DNA of 44,835 nucleotides from IMG/VR virus record IMGVR_UViG_3300028610_000676, positions 1-44,835 of that record; one strand, 5' to 3'. Positions within the stretch are counted from its first letter, which is position 1; each line of letters begins with the position of its first letter. The position numbers and the translations under genes are program-made. Of the stretch, positions 13,137 through 21,994 are shown in pieces. The notes under the pieces are model-generated. The model saw only the letters and a list, made by a program, of their open reading frames with translations, made no database searches and was not told where the DNA came from. The stretch comes from a virus.

Positions 13137-13292
13137 GTGCGCGACTTCATCTTCATCACGATCCTCCTCGGCCTGGCTGGCCTGGTCGTCTTCCACGTCT
13201 CGACCGCGGCCTGGGTCGCGCTCTCGATCGACGCCTCCCTCATGTTCTTCGCCTGGCGAACCTGGAACCCGCGCCGGATCCGCCGGCGCTAG
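13137..13292 (+). CDS. 51-residue two-helix membrane protein on the opposite strand (small gene)
   Basis: This plus-strand frame lies in the only sizeable gap between the minus-strand tail genes. Translation from GTG 13137 gives VRDFIFITILLGLAGLVVFH, a second hydrophobic segment (AAWVALSIDASLMFFAW) and a basic end RTWNPRRIRRR. Third codon positions are almost all G or C and codon style matches the rest of the genome, while the minus strand here has no sensible product. The TAG stop shares CTAG (13289-13292) with the stop of the convergent tail-tip gene. GAGGG touches the GTG without spacing, and TATAGT lies eight bases upstream, so the mRNA could be nearly leaderless. Function unknown; a superinfection or envelope role is possible. 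Confidence 0.6.
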   Translation: MRDFIFITILLGLAGLVVFHVSTAAWVALSIDASLMFFAWRTWNPRRIRRR

Positions 13293-16200
13293 AAGTCCGG
13301 CGAGCTCGGCCTGGTGTAGGGCGCGACCTCCGGCGTGAAGGTCGCCGTGTGGTCGTTGCGGTTCAAGATCCGGAGCTCGTCCAGGTGTCCGTCGAAGTCG
13401 CGGTCGGTCCCGGCCGTGTCGTTCATCCGCCCGACCCAGATCTCGTTCGCCGCGTCATCGAGCGGCTCGTGAATCACGTCGCCGGCGATCGAGTCGCTCG
13501 CGCCGTCGAGTGTCTGGAGGACGCCGTCGATGAAGAAGCGGAGCGTCCCGCCTTCGCGGCTGACCTCGAAGTGGATGAAGGTCCCGATCGCGAGGTCGCC
13601 GATGTTGTTGATGAAGGCCGTCTGGATGGCCGTCCCGTCGATCGACCAGGCGAAGACCAGGTCGTTCTCGACGCCGGCGTCGTCCAGGTAGAAGGCGAAC
13701 TGGCGGTCGTTGCTCGGGCCGTCCCATTGCGACACGAGCGTCATCCCGCCATTCCCGGAGGCGTGAGGCTGGGCGTCGAAGTCCGCCCAGACGTCGATCG
13801 TGAAGTCGTCGCCGCGAAGATTGTGTTGAAGCCTGGAGAGCGTGATCGCGAGGTTGTCGCTCACGCCATCGAGCAACAACGACGAGCTCCCGAAGTGGAA
13901 GTTCGCGGTGTCGATCTGGGCGTTGTTGTCGAACCAGAGCCTCGAGCGGATGAGATCCTCGGACCTCATGACGTTATCGGTCGCGAAGGCGTCGGTGTTC
14001 TCGAAGCCGGAGAGGAAGAGGAACTCGTTCCGATCGGCCAGGGTGAGGACGCGCCGCGGCGGCGTGATCGAGCTCGTCGGGATCGTGTAGGTCGCGCCGT
14101 CGTACTTCGCGACCAGGGAGATCGAGACCTCGTCGATCCAGCCGTTGAGCGCGCGCTGGCGGGTCGTGACGCTCGAGTCGTAGAAGCGGCCGATCGTGAG
14201 CGGGACGTTCGAGAGCTGGTCGTTCCTCATGTCCGGCTGGCCGTCGTAGAAGGTCAAGTTCTGGCCGACGCGGTTCCCCTCGAAGAAGAGCGAGAGCCCG
14301 TTCCCGAGCCTCACGGCCGCGGCGTGATACCAGACGCCCGTGACCAGGACGCCGAGGTCGCTCGATGTGATGACGACCTGGCTCGAGATGTTCCCGACGG
14401 GCGAGTAGACGAAGACCAGGTCGTCGGACGGGTTGAAGTAGAACCACCAGTCGACCGCGTTCCCGCCGCCTGGGCGGTCGTATTTTGCGACGATCGCCAT
14501 CCCGTCGGTCGTCGATGACGGGAGCGCGTTGAAGCGGACGAAGGCTTCCATCGTGAACGGCTTCCGGAGGAGGTCGAACTGGAAGAGCTTCGAGCCGACC
14601 GTCTCCTGGATCCAGGCGCCGTCATTGTTCGCGAGCGTCGCGTTGTCGTTCACGCCGTCGCAACGGAGCGAGGCGGATCCGAACATCGACTGGGCCGTGT
14701 CGATCTCCGAGGTCCCCGTGATGTTCAAGTCGAAGCCGGTGAGGTCGTCGGTCGGATAGTTGACGTCGGTGTCGGCGCCTTCCATGAGGGCGAGGAGCGG
14801 ATAGCCGCCGCGGGCGTCCTCGAAGGCGGCCGTCGCGATCGTGTAGTCGGCCTGGTACAGGCTCTTCGCGGTGACGCGGAGCTCGTCGATGTGACCGTCG
14901 AACAAGTTCGCCGGCGCTCCGGAGTGGTGGATCGAGCCGATGAGGAGGTCCTGGGTCGACGAGAACGGGGTCGCGACGAGGATCAAGCTCGTCCCGATCC
15001 GGACGCCGTCGATGAACGTGTGGAAGGTCCCGTCGGGATCCTTCGAGAGCGCGAAGGCGTAGAACGTGCCGGCGACGGGGACGAAGGTCCCGGTGTGGAC
15101 GTCGATCGTCGTCGGGCCGTTCGAGCCGGTCGTCGAGTAGGCGAACTGGAACTGGTCCGCGGTCCCGTCGTAGAAGACCGCCCAGGAGTTCCGGCTCAAG
15201 CCGTCCATCTGGGAGACGATCCCGACCGAGATCACGGGGTCGGCGGTGAAGCGGATCCGACACTCGACCGTCCATTCGTCGTTCACGTCGAAGCCGTCCG
15301 GGAACGGTGTCCGGACGAACGAGTCGACGCCGTCGAGGAGGAGGCTCGAGCCGCCGAAGACGCTCTCGGCCGTGTCGATCTCCGCGCCGCCGTTGAACTC
15401 GAGGAAGCCGTTCAAGCTCGAGACCTCGTCGGCCACGGTCGCCAGGTCGACGCCGTCGAAGTGAGACTGGCGCGCGGCCGCGTTCGCCAGGACGGAGAAG
15501 GTCCCGGTCGCGATGAAGTCGAAGAAGCCGGGAAGGTGCGAGACGTTGTTCGCGATCGAGCCGCTCGGCGAGTGTCTGGTCTCGATCTCGAGGCGCGCGT
15601 TGAATGAGAAGCCGATCGCGCCGCCGGCGATCATGTCCGCCCGCGGGATCTTGATCTCGTCGGTCGCCGTGATGACGCTCACGTTGAGGAGCTCGAAGAC
15701 CGCGTCGACCCTGGCCGCGCTCGGGTTCTGGTCGATGTCATGGACCCAGACCGAGACGTCCAGGTTCTCCGCGACGATCTCGGAGGGGTTGAGTCCGCCG
15801 CCGCCGATGTCGAGGCCCTGGACGCTCCAGAGGATGTCCTGGGTCCTCCAGAGTCGATGCTGGGGGAGGAGTCGCTGGCCGATGTAGTCGCCGCCCGTTG
15901 TCGGCGAGATGAGCGCGTCGAAGCTCGAGGTCGACGGCCAGAAGCCCTCGGCCTCGAACGAGATCTGGGCCGGGAGGAGCGGCTTGTTCTGGCGGTTCCC
16001 CGTGTTGTCGTCGATCGTGACGACCGGGAGCGCGACCGCGGAGGCCTCGAGGACCTCGTCGTCCGGCGACCTGGGGAGGAACTTCATCTCGACGCCGAGG
16101 CCTTGCGCGTAGGTCTCGAAGCCCATCCCGAGCCCGCCCGTCCAGATGAACCAGATCCGCTCGCCGGCGTTGTGCGACTTCCAGAAGGTGTCCATGACGG

Positions 16201-18157
16201 CGCGGTAGACGTTCTCGAGCCGGATCCCCGCGAGGTCGTCGACGATCTCGTCGAAGAGGATGAACTCCTCGGTCGCCAGGCCTGGGCCGATCACGGCGAC
16301 GCCGGCGAAGTTCCCGATCGAGGGCGAGTAGGCCTGGATGAGCCCGTCGAGCGACTCGGCGCCGATCGGGTCGATCTGGATCGAGAAGCCGGCCTGGCCG
16401 GAGATCGGTCCGCTCTCGTTGTTGCGAAGCGTCCCGACGCTGGCGAAGGACTCACGGACGAAGTCGGTCGAGACGTAGGCGCCCGCCGGCGGGTTGCCGG
16501 TCCGGCGAAGAACTTCGTATTCGATCGCGGCGTTCCCAGGGATCCGCCGGGCGATCGTCGCGACCCTGGGGACGGTGTTCGGCTGTTCGTCGGCCCTCAT
16601 GAGGATGAACGGCGCCTCGAAGGCCGCCTGGTCCGCGGCGAGGAACGGCGAGACGGTCTGGATCGGCGGGACGAAGTCGGAGTCGGGCGTCGGCTCGACG
16701 GTCGCCGGCTCGTTGCCGAAGATGTCCTCGACGACGGAGAGCTCGAGCGATTGCTTGACCGTGTCCCCGAGCGACATCTTCGTCACGCGGACGGGGAGGT
16801 CGGTCGTCTGGGACTGGTTCGACGTGAGCCGGAAGACCTGGCCGGGGCGGAGCTCGTAGGCGGTCCGGTTCACGAGGATCGTCCCCTTCTGGAGCGGGAG
16901 CGAGAGGCCGCGCTTCTCCCTGGCGGCGATGACCTGGGCGACGGCTTTCGTGTGGCAACCAGGGAAGCGGACCTCCTCGGTCTGGGTCCGGCCCTGGATG
17001 ATCCGGTTCCCGGCGGCGGTCTCGACGGCGTGTGTCTCCTTCCAGTCCTTCGAGCGGGACGTGTAGCGGATCCGGATCCGGTTCTTCGTGTTGCTCCAGT
17101 CGCCTTGATCCCATTGCTTGACCTCGATGAGGTTCGCGGCCATGCCGACGTCCGTGACCAGGGGGAGGTCGAGGACGACGTAGTCGGGCCGCGCGAGCGT
17201 GACCTCGATGAGGCCGGTGAGCGGGTTCGGTCCGATGTAGCCGTCGACGTGTTGCTCGACGAGGTCCTGGATCGCGCCGGTCGTTGTCTGTTCGTCCTGG
17301 ACGTTCGTCCAGCCGATCCCCTCGGTGAAGCAAGTCTCCGCGGCGGCCCGGAAGCTCGCGATGTCGACGTCCCCGAGACCGAAGCCGCGGCCCCAGCGCG
17401 TGTTCGTCCAGACGTCCCAGGCGGTGACGATCGGGTTCAAGTCCGGGCCGATGAAGTGGTGATCGTTCGCCAGGCCCAGGGAGTCGCCGAGGCCGGCGTG
17501 GCCGGCGGTCCCCGCCAGGTCGTCGAAGGTCTGGAGCTCGACGCGGATGTAGCGGAGCTGGTTCGCCTCGCCGATGTTCGCGCCGGTCGTCTCCGAGATG
17601 TCCGTGACCATGATGTAGGTCGTCCCGCGATAGGCCGGGAGAGGATCCAGGCGGGCGTCGAGGAAGCCGCTCACGGCCTGGCTCTCGGTCCCGTCGAAGA
17701 GCCGGATCCGGCCGACGAAGCCGCCGCCGTTGTCCAGGCCGCCGAAGAGATCGTCGCGGTCGACGTCGACGACCTCCTGGGGGATCCCGCCCGCGTCGAC
17801 GACATGGTCGAAGACTCGGTCGTCCCCGATCCAGACGCCGGTGATCCCGGCGCTCGGGCCCTTATAAAGCGCGTATTGAAGCGCCAGGAGATACTCGAAG
17901 CCGATGACCTCGTCGCGCTTGAAGATGACGCCGGTCTCGACGGTCCGCTCTACCGCGACGAAGTCGCCGTACCAGATACAGTTCGGAGCCTCGAAGCGGA
18001 CCGTCCCGCCGGTACAGATCGGAACCGGCCGGCCTTCGGTCGCGGTCGGGATGTTGAAGTCGCCGAGCCCGCTCGCCGTCTGGCTGGGGAGGCGCTCGCG
18101 GAAGTAGTCCGTCAAGATGAACGAGACGACCCACATGAGGAGCTGGACCCAGATCAT
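13289..18157 (-). CDS. Tail-tip (central fibre, J-like) protein with three LamG-like lectin domains
   Basis: The 1622-residue protein is the largest in the genome. The N-terminal 600 or so residues follow the pattern of siphovirus tail-tip proteins encoded after a DUF2163 gene: a hydrophobic start (WVQLLMWVVSFIL), DNIP-like tip region, WTNTRWGRGFGLGDVD, and FPGCHTKAVAQVIAAREKRG. The C-terminal part has three concanavalin/LamG-like domains at about residues 926-1100, 1148-1353 and 1410-1601. Each opens with IDTA-x2-x-FG-x-(S/A)SL-x2-DGV and closes with G-(H/W)-(I/L)-DE-(L/V)-x-(I/V). They probably bind host surface glycans. The stop shares CTAG with the plus-strand small gene. The start abuts the upstream stop. 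Confidence 0.85.
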   Translation of the reverse strand: MIWVQLLMWVVSFILTDYFRERLPSQTASGLGDFNIPTATEGRPVPICTGGTVRFEAPNCIWYGDFVAVERTVETGVIFKRDEVIGFEYLLALQYALYKGPSAGITGVWIGDDRVFDHVVDAGGIPQEVVDVDRDDLFGGLDNGGGFVGRIRLFDGTESQAVSGFLDARLDPLPAYRGTTYIMVTDISETTGANIGEANQLRYIRVELQTFDDLAGTAGHAGLGDSLGLANDHHFIGPDLNPIVTAWDVWTNTRWGRGFGLGDVDIASFRAAAETCFTEGIGWTNVQDEQTTTGAIQDLVEQHVDGYIGPNPLTGLIEVTLARPDYVVLDLPLVTDVGMAANLIEVKQWDQGDWSNTKNRIRIRYTSRSKDWKETHAVETAAGNRIIQGRTQTEEVRFPGCHTKAVAQVIAAREKRGLSLPLQKGTILVNRTAYELRPGQVFRLTSNQSQTTDLPVRVTKMSLGDTVKQSLELSVVEDIFGNEPATVEPTPDSDFVPPIQTVSPFLAADQAAFEAPFILMRADEQPNTVPRVATIARRIPGNAAIEYEVLRRTGNPPAGAYVSTDFVRESFASVGTLRNNESGPISGQAGFSIQIDPIGAESLDGLIQAYSPSIGNFAGVAVIGPGLATEEFILFDEIVDDLAGIRLENVYRAVMDTFWKSHNAGERIWFIWTGGLGMGFETYAQGLGVEMKFLPRSPDDEVLEASAVALPVVTIDDNTGNRQNKPLLPAQISFEAEGFWPSTSSFDALISPTTGGDYIGQRLLPQHRLWRTQDILWSVQGLDIGGGGLNPSEIVAENLDVSVWVHDIDQNPSAARVDAVFELLNVSVITATDEIKIPRADMIAGGAIGFSFNARLEIETRHSPSGSIANNVSHLPGFFDFIATGTFSVLANAAARQSHFDGVDLATVADEVSSLNGFLEFNGGAEIDTAESVFGGSSLLLDGVDSFVRTPFPDGFDVNDEWTVECRIRFTADPVISVGIVSQMDGLSRNSWAVFYDGTADQFQFAYSTTGSNGPTTIDVHTGTFVPVAGTFYAFALSKDPDGTFHTFIDGVRIGTSLILVATPFSSTQDLLIGSIHHSGAPANLFDGHIDELRVTAKSLYQADYTIATAAFEDARGGYPLLALMEGADTDVNYPTDDLTGFDLNITGTSEIDTAQSMFGSASLRCDGVNDNATLANNDGAWIQETVGSKLFQFDLLRKPFTMEAFVRFNALPSSTTDGMAIVAKYDRPGGGNAVDWWFYFNPSDDLVFVYSPVGNISSQVVITSSDLGVLVTGVWYHAAAVRLGNGLSLFFEGNRVGQNLTFYDGQPDMRNDQLSNVPLTIGRFYDSSVTTRQRALNGWIDEVSISLVAKYDGATYTIPTSSITPPRRVLTLADRNEFLFLSGFENTDAFATDNVMRSEDLIRSRLWFDNNAQIDTANFHFGSSSLLLDGVSDNLAITLSRLQHNLRGDDFTIDVWADFDAQPHASGNGGMTLVSQWDGPSNDRQFAFYLDDAGVENDLVFAWSIDGTAIQTAFINNIGDLAIGTFIHFEVSREGGTLRFFIDGVLQTLDGASDSIAGDVIHEPLDDAANEIWVGRMNDTAGTDRDFDGHLDELRILNRNDHTATFTPEVAPYTRPSSPDF

Positions 18158-19072
18158 CTACTGGGGCCCTCGGAACTTCGACTCGGAGGTCCTGGATCCC
18201 GACGGGAGCTCGGTGTTCGCTGGGTCGATCTCCGGGATGTAGGGGTAGCCCTGGAAGTTGATCGCGTTGTTGAATTTACGGTGACAGATGTCCAGGGTGA
18301 GCCGGCAACCCGCGAAGACGCTCGCGCCCTGGCCGGCGATGAAGGCCCGGAACGGGAGCGGGATCCGGACCGTGTCGGGATCTCCGCCGACGTTCCCCTC
18401 GATGATGTCGCGGATCTCGCCGTCGCCGGTTCGGATGTGTCCGCCTTGCCAGTAGGTGTCGAGCTCGGCCGACGAGAGGGTTCCGGGTCCGCCCTGGGCG
18501 AGATCCAGGGCGGCCGCCTGGACGCGGAGCCCGTTGAACGTGAGCTCGAGCCCGTCGGGCGTGATCGACGTCGCCGTGGCGACGAACTTCCAGTCGTCCG
18601 CCGGGAGAACGCAGCCGGGAGACTCGAAGAGGAAGGCGTTACATTGAGCCGAGAAGGTGTCGGGCGGCGTTGTCTCGGTCCCCTTCGTGAGGGGTTCCAT
18701 GAGGAACTCGACGTCGTCGCCGGAATACTGGAGCGACACGATCTGGCCCTTCCAGGCGACTTGAATCTCGGGGACCGGAAGGTCGTCCGCGTGGAATCTC
18801 TGGATCATGACCGTCGTGACGTTCGACGTGAGCGTCCCCTGGTAGAGCTGGGCGACGACGAAGTCCTTCGGCGCCGTCATCCGGACGTTGTTGTCGTCCT
18901 GGTCCTTCGATTGCGACCAGGCGCTCCGGACGTAGGCGAGCGGCGCGAACGTGAACGAGCCGAAGACGACGGGCTCGATCTGGTTCGTGAAGCGGAAGTT
19001 GAGGAGCCCGTTCGAGAACGTGAGGAGCTCGACGGGCGAGCCGTCGCCGGTCTCAAAGGCGTCGAAGGTCAC
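18158..19072 (-). CDS. Tail-tip/baseplate hub protein, DUF2163 / phage_BR0599 family
   Basis: The 304-residue protein starts with GTG overlapping the upstream stop (GTGA). The N-terminal half shows the DUF2163 pattern (tail-hub strands such as TVMIQRFHADD and WKGQIVSLQYSGDDVEFLMEPLT), and the C-terminal half the BR0599 cysteine pattern: CNAFLFESPGC, then GCRLTLDICHRKFNNAINFQGYPYIPEIDP. The pair of cysteine-bearing segments may bind an iron-sulfur cluster, as in related tail-tip proteins. It links the distal tail ring to the tip protein encoded next. Confidence 0.85.
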   Translation of the reverse strand: MTFDAFETGDGSPVELLTFSNGLLNFRFTNQIEPVVFGSFTFAPLAYVRSAWSQSKDQDDNNVRMTAPKDFVVAQLYQGTLTSNVTTVMIQRFHADDLPVPEIQVAWKGQIVSLQYSGDDVEFLMEPLTKGTETTPPDTFSAQCNAFLFESPGCVLPADDWKFVATATSITPDGLELTFNGLRVQAAALDLAQGGPGTLSSAELDTYWQGGHIRTGDGEIRDIIEGNVGGDPDTVRIPLPFRAFIAGQGASVFAGCRLTLDICHRKFNNAINFQGYPYIPEIDPANTELPSGSRTSESKFRGPQ

Positions 19073-20751
19073 AGCGCGATAACTCCTTGAACGCGGAACC
19101 GGAGCTCGGCGTTCCCGGTCCGCAAGTGGTTGAAGGTCGCGGTGTCGTTCTCGATCCGGACCAGGTAGAGCCAGGAGATCTTAACATCGGCGACGGGGAC
19201 CGTCCCGGCTCCTGGGATGACCGAGTCGAGCGTGACCGTCTCGTTCGGTCCGGCGTCGATGACGCTCGTGATCCGGCGGATGTGGTCGACGCCGAGGACG
19301 GTGATCTTGAGATCCCGCCGAGGGGCCGCGGTCGTGTCGACCTCCTCGAGGCCCTGGTTCACGATCTGGAGCGTGTTCCCGCCCAGGGAGAGGTCGACGC
19401 CCAGGGGGAGGTCATCGGTCCCGGTCGGAACGTAGAACGGACGCCAGCCGCCGCGGACGTAGTAGAGGAACTGGCGCCAGGCGTGAGCGTCCGCCAGGCT
19501 CTCGAGATGAACCAGGACGTCGAAGCCCTGGCGGGCGAGGACCTCGTTCCGCCGGCTGGCGACGTCGCCGGTCCTGGAGTCCAGGATGTCGAGCGCCTGG
19601 ACGATGTTCCCGGTCCGCGTTCCGCCACGGAGGAAGAGCGGCTGGATCATGACCGGGAGGAGCGTGTCGATCGGGTGCGTGTCGAAGTAGGCGAGATTGA
19701 GCGCCGCGATGTCGCGGTACTCGATGACGATGAAGTCGAGCTTGAGGCTCTCGGCGTTGATCGGCCAGGTCTGGATCCCGCCCTTCGGTCTCAAGAAGCC
19801 GTACTTGACCGGCATCCCGACGGAGCCGAGCGGGAGCTCCAGGCCGACCGCGCTCTCCAGGGTGACGTCGGTCGCCGTGAAGGAGGAGACCGTGATCGCG
19901 CTCGTCGGGATCCCCGCCGGCGTCACGAAGGACATCTCCTGGCCGATCGAGATCTCCATGTCGAGGGTCGAGATCTGGACGACCGTGTCGATCGCGGCGG
20001 CCGCGGCCGAGATCTCGCGGGCCTCGAACCAGAGCTGGATCCCGACGCGGAGGAAGCCGGCGGCGTTGATGACGTTGAGCTGGCTCGAGCGCCGGACGTC
20101 GTCCGTGAAGAGCTCGGTGATCTGGATCGTCGAGCGCGGGAGCTGGCGGAGTTCCATGACTTGTTCGATCCCGTTGAGCGCGGTCATCCGATCGGTCAAG
20201 AAGGCGATCGTCTCCTTGATCGGCTTCTGGGGGAGCGTGTTGTAGATGATGAGCCGGCGGCCGGTGAAGCGGACGGCGATCGGCCCGCCGTCGACCGTGA
20301 AGATGACGTCGTCGTTGATGACCGCGTCGCCGGAGGTCGTGACCTCGAAGGTGACGATGATCGAGGAGAAGGAGGGGATCGTGATCGGCGGAGCCGGCGA
20401 GGTCACGGAGAGCCCAGGGATCGCCGAGACGTCGATCGCGGTGAGGTCGACCGCGTTCCGCCTGGTGTTGTGAAGCGTGACGTCGCGGCTCTTCGTGGCC
20501 GTGATGTTCCCGAACTCGACCGGCGCCGGCGAGACCCAGGTCGTCCCGACGAACCAGTCGGCGAAGAGATCCGCCGGCGTGGCGCTCCGCGTGTCGAGGA
20601 CGATCACGACGCCCTTCTCGAAGGTGAGCGAGGCCGAGGAGAAGAACTCGTCGAGCGTCCCCTGGATCGCCCCGGTCGGGAGGACCGGGAACTGGGGGTT
20701 CCCTGGAGAGTATTCCAGGACCCCGAACGAGAAGGCGCCCTTGTCCGCCAC
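19069..20751 (-). CDS. Distal tail protein-like minor tail protein
   Basis: The 560-residue protein starts with GTG 20751. The N-terminal third contains an Ig-like segment (RDVTLHNTRRNAVDLTAIDVSAIPGL ... IIVTFEV). The centre has LTDRMTALNGIEQVMELRQLPR, a hallmark of the tail protein encoded just before the DUF2163 gene in many siphoviruses, and later SLADAHAWRQFLYYVRGGWRPFYVPT. It probably forms or binds the distal tail ring. Coupled by GTGA to the downstream hub gene. Confidence 0.75.
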   Translation of the reverse strand: MADKGAFSFGVLEYSPGNPQFPVLPTGAIQGTLDEFFSSASLTFEKGVVIVLDTRSATPADLFADWFVGTTWVSPAPVEFGNITATKSRDVTLHNTRRNAVDLTAIDVSAIPGLSVTSPAPPITIPSFSSIIVTFEVTTSGDAVINDDVIFTVDGGPIAVRFTGRRLIIYNTLPQKPIKETIAFLTDRMTALNGIEQVMELRQLPRSTIQITELFTDDVRRSSQLNVINAAGFLRVGIQLWFEAREISAAAAAIDTVVQISTLDMEISIGQEMSFVTPAGIPTSAITVSSFTATDVTLESAVGLELPLGSVGMPVKYGFLRPKGGIQTWPINAESLKLDFIVIEYRDIAALNLAYFDTHPIDTLLPVMIQPLFLRGGTRTGNIVQALDILDSRTGDVASRRNEVLARQGFDVLVHLESLADAHAWRQFLYYVRGGWRPFYVPTGTDDLPLGVDLSLGGNTLQIVNQGLEEVDTTAAPRRDLKITVLGVDHIRRITSVIDAGPNETVTLDSVIPGAGTVPVADVKISWLYLVRIENDTATFNHLRTGNAELRFRVQGVIAL

Positions 20752-20753
20752 GT

Positions 20754-21992
20754 CTAGCTCGCGTCGGCCGTGATTTTCTTGTAGGCGAGGCCCTCGTGGC
20801 CGGTGTAGCCCTCATTGTCGAGCGTGTTCTGGCTGTCCTCGTTCGTCATCGGGAAGACGACGTAGGTGTCGGAGCCGACCAGGATCTCCTCCTCCGGGTC
20901 GAGGTTGCTCATGTTCACGCGGAAGACGTCCGGGATCCTGGCGACCGGCGCCATCCGTCGATCGCTCTCGAAGTCGACCGTGACGCCGACGATGATCGGG
21001 ATGAGCGGCGTCGAGTTCGCCGTGAAGGTCGGGTCGGCCGAGAACATGGTCGCCCCGAAGCCGTCGTTGTAGCCGGAACAATTCGCGACGCCGAAGAGGA
21101 CCGCGTCGCTCGTGTTGTTCACGTCGCCGACCGTCTTCTCGGTCGTCGTGAGGTCGCTCATGTTGCCGCTCGTCGTCCCGTTGCGGCTTCCCGAGTCGGC
21201 GTTCCCCTCGATGCTCAAGTTGTGATACCAGTCGAAGCCCAGGGCGCCGAGGTTCGGGATGTGGAGGAGGAGCCCTCTCATCCGGAGATTATTCCCGGAG
21301 AACTGGAGGTTGTTCTTGTTCATCGGCGCGAACGGGTAACGGTGATTCGCGTGGTAGGGCTGGTGCTCGATGTTGTTCCCGTTCAAGGTCGAGAGGCCGT
21401 TCCCGGTCAAGTCGTCCGGGTTGAGGAAGCTGACGTTGTGCGCCGTGACGTAGAACGAGCCGGCGTCGAGGTCCGGGTGGAGCGGCGTCAACATCCCGAC
21501 GTGGAAGTGGCGGTATTGTCGCGAGTTGACCTTGAGAACGACGTGAAGATACTCCGCCGACGCTCCGCCGAAGAGCCAGTAGGAGTCATAAGGGCCGACG
21601 ACCGTCGTGAGCGCCTGGCAAGCGAGCGAGGCGTAGCTCGTGACCGGGTCCGAGTATGGCTGGCTCGCGTTCGGCGGGTGATTCATCGGGTTCCCTGGCT
21701 GGTCGTAGGCCTCCTGGGCCGTGTTGACGTCGTCGCCGGTGAAGATGAAGAGCGTCTTGAGCGTCGTCGCTGGGAACCAGAACGGCGGCGCCTCGGTCCC
21801 GACTCCGCCCCTCGAGAAGAGGTAGTTGAAATTCGGGTGAGCTCCGGCGCCCTCGGTCGGGACTTGCAGGATCCAGGCGAGGCCGCCGGCGACGAAGGAG
21901 TCGGTGAGGAACGGCGAGACGATGTCGTTCATGAAGTCGGCCATGTCGTCATCGCCAGGCTCGAAGCCGCCGGTGTTAGTTCGGAAGGGCAT
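20754..21992 (-). CDS. Minor tail protein, family not recognised
   Basis: The 412-residue protein (MPFRTNTGGFEPGDDDMADFMNDIV) is rich in Asn, Gly, aromatic residues and beta-type alternation (SRQYRHFHVGMLTPLHPD, NNLRMRGLLLHIPNLG). It lies between tape measure and distal tail protein together with the next gene, so it is likely a tail-tip or tail-surface component. No catalytic motif is visible. Genes with similar placement occur in pairs in marine siphoviruses; I infer a structural role. Confidence 0.7.
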   Translation of the reverse strand: MPFRTNTGGFEPGDDDMADFMNDIVSPFLTDSFVAGGLAWILQVPTEGAGAHPNFNYLFSRGGVGTEAPPFWFPATTLKTLFIFTGDDVNTAQEAYDQPGNPMNHPPNASQPYSDPVTSYASLACQALTTVVGPYDSYWLFGGASAEYLHVVLKVNSRQYRHFHVGMLTPLHPDLDAGSFYVTAHNVSFLNPDDLTGNGLSTLNGNNIEHQPYHANHRYPFAPMNKNNLQFSGNNLRMRGLLLHIPNLGALGFDWYHNLSIEGNADSGSRNGTTSGNMSDLTTTEKTVGDVNNTSDAVLFGVANCSGYNDGFGATMFSADPTFTANSTPLIPIIVGVTVDFESDRRMAPVARIPDVFRVNMSNLDPEEEILVGSDTYVVFPMTNEDSQNTLDNEGYTGHEGLAYKKITADAS

Positions 21993-21994
21993 GG

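Noticed and set aside
15740-19090. Very long plus-strand open frame opposite the tail-tip genes (over 1100 codons)
   Set aside because: It is the antisense shadow typical of GC-rich coding DNA: rich in Asp, Arg, Val and Glu with no domains, while the minus strand encodes recognisable tail proteins.
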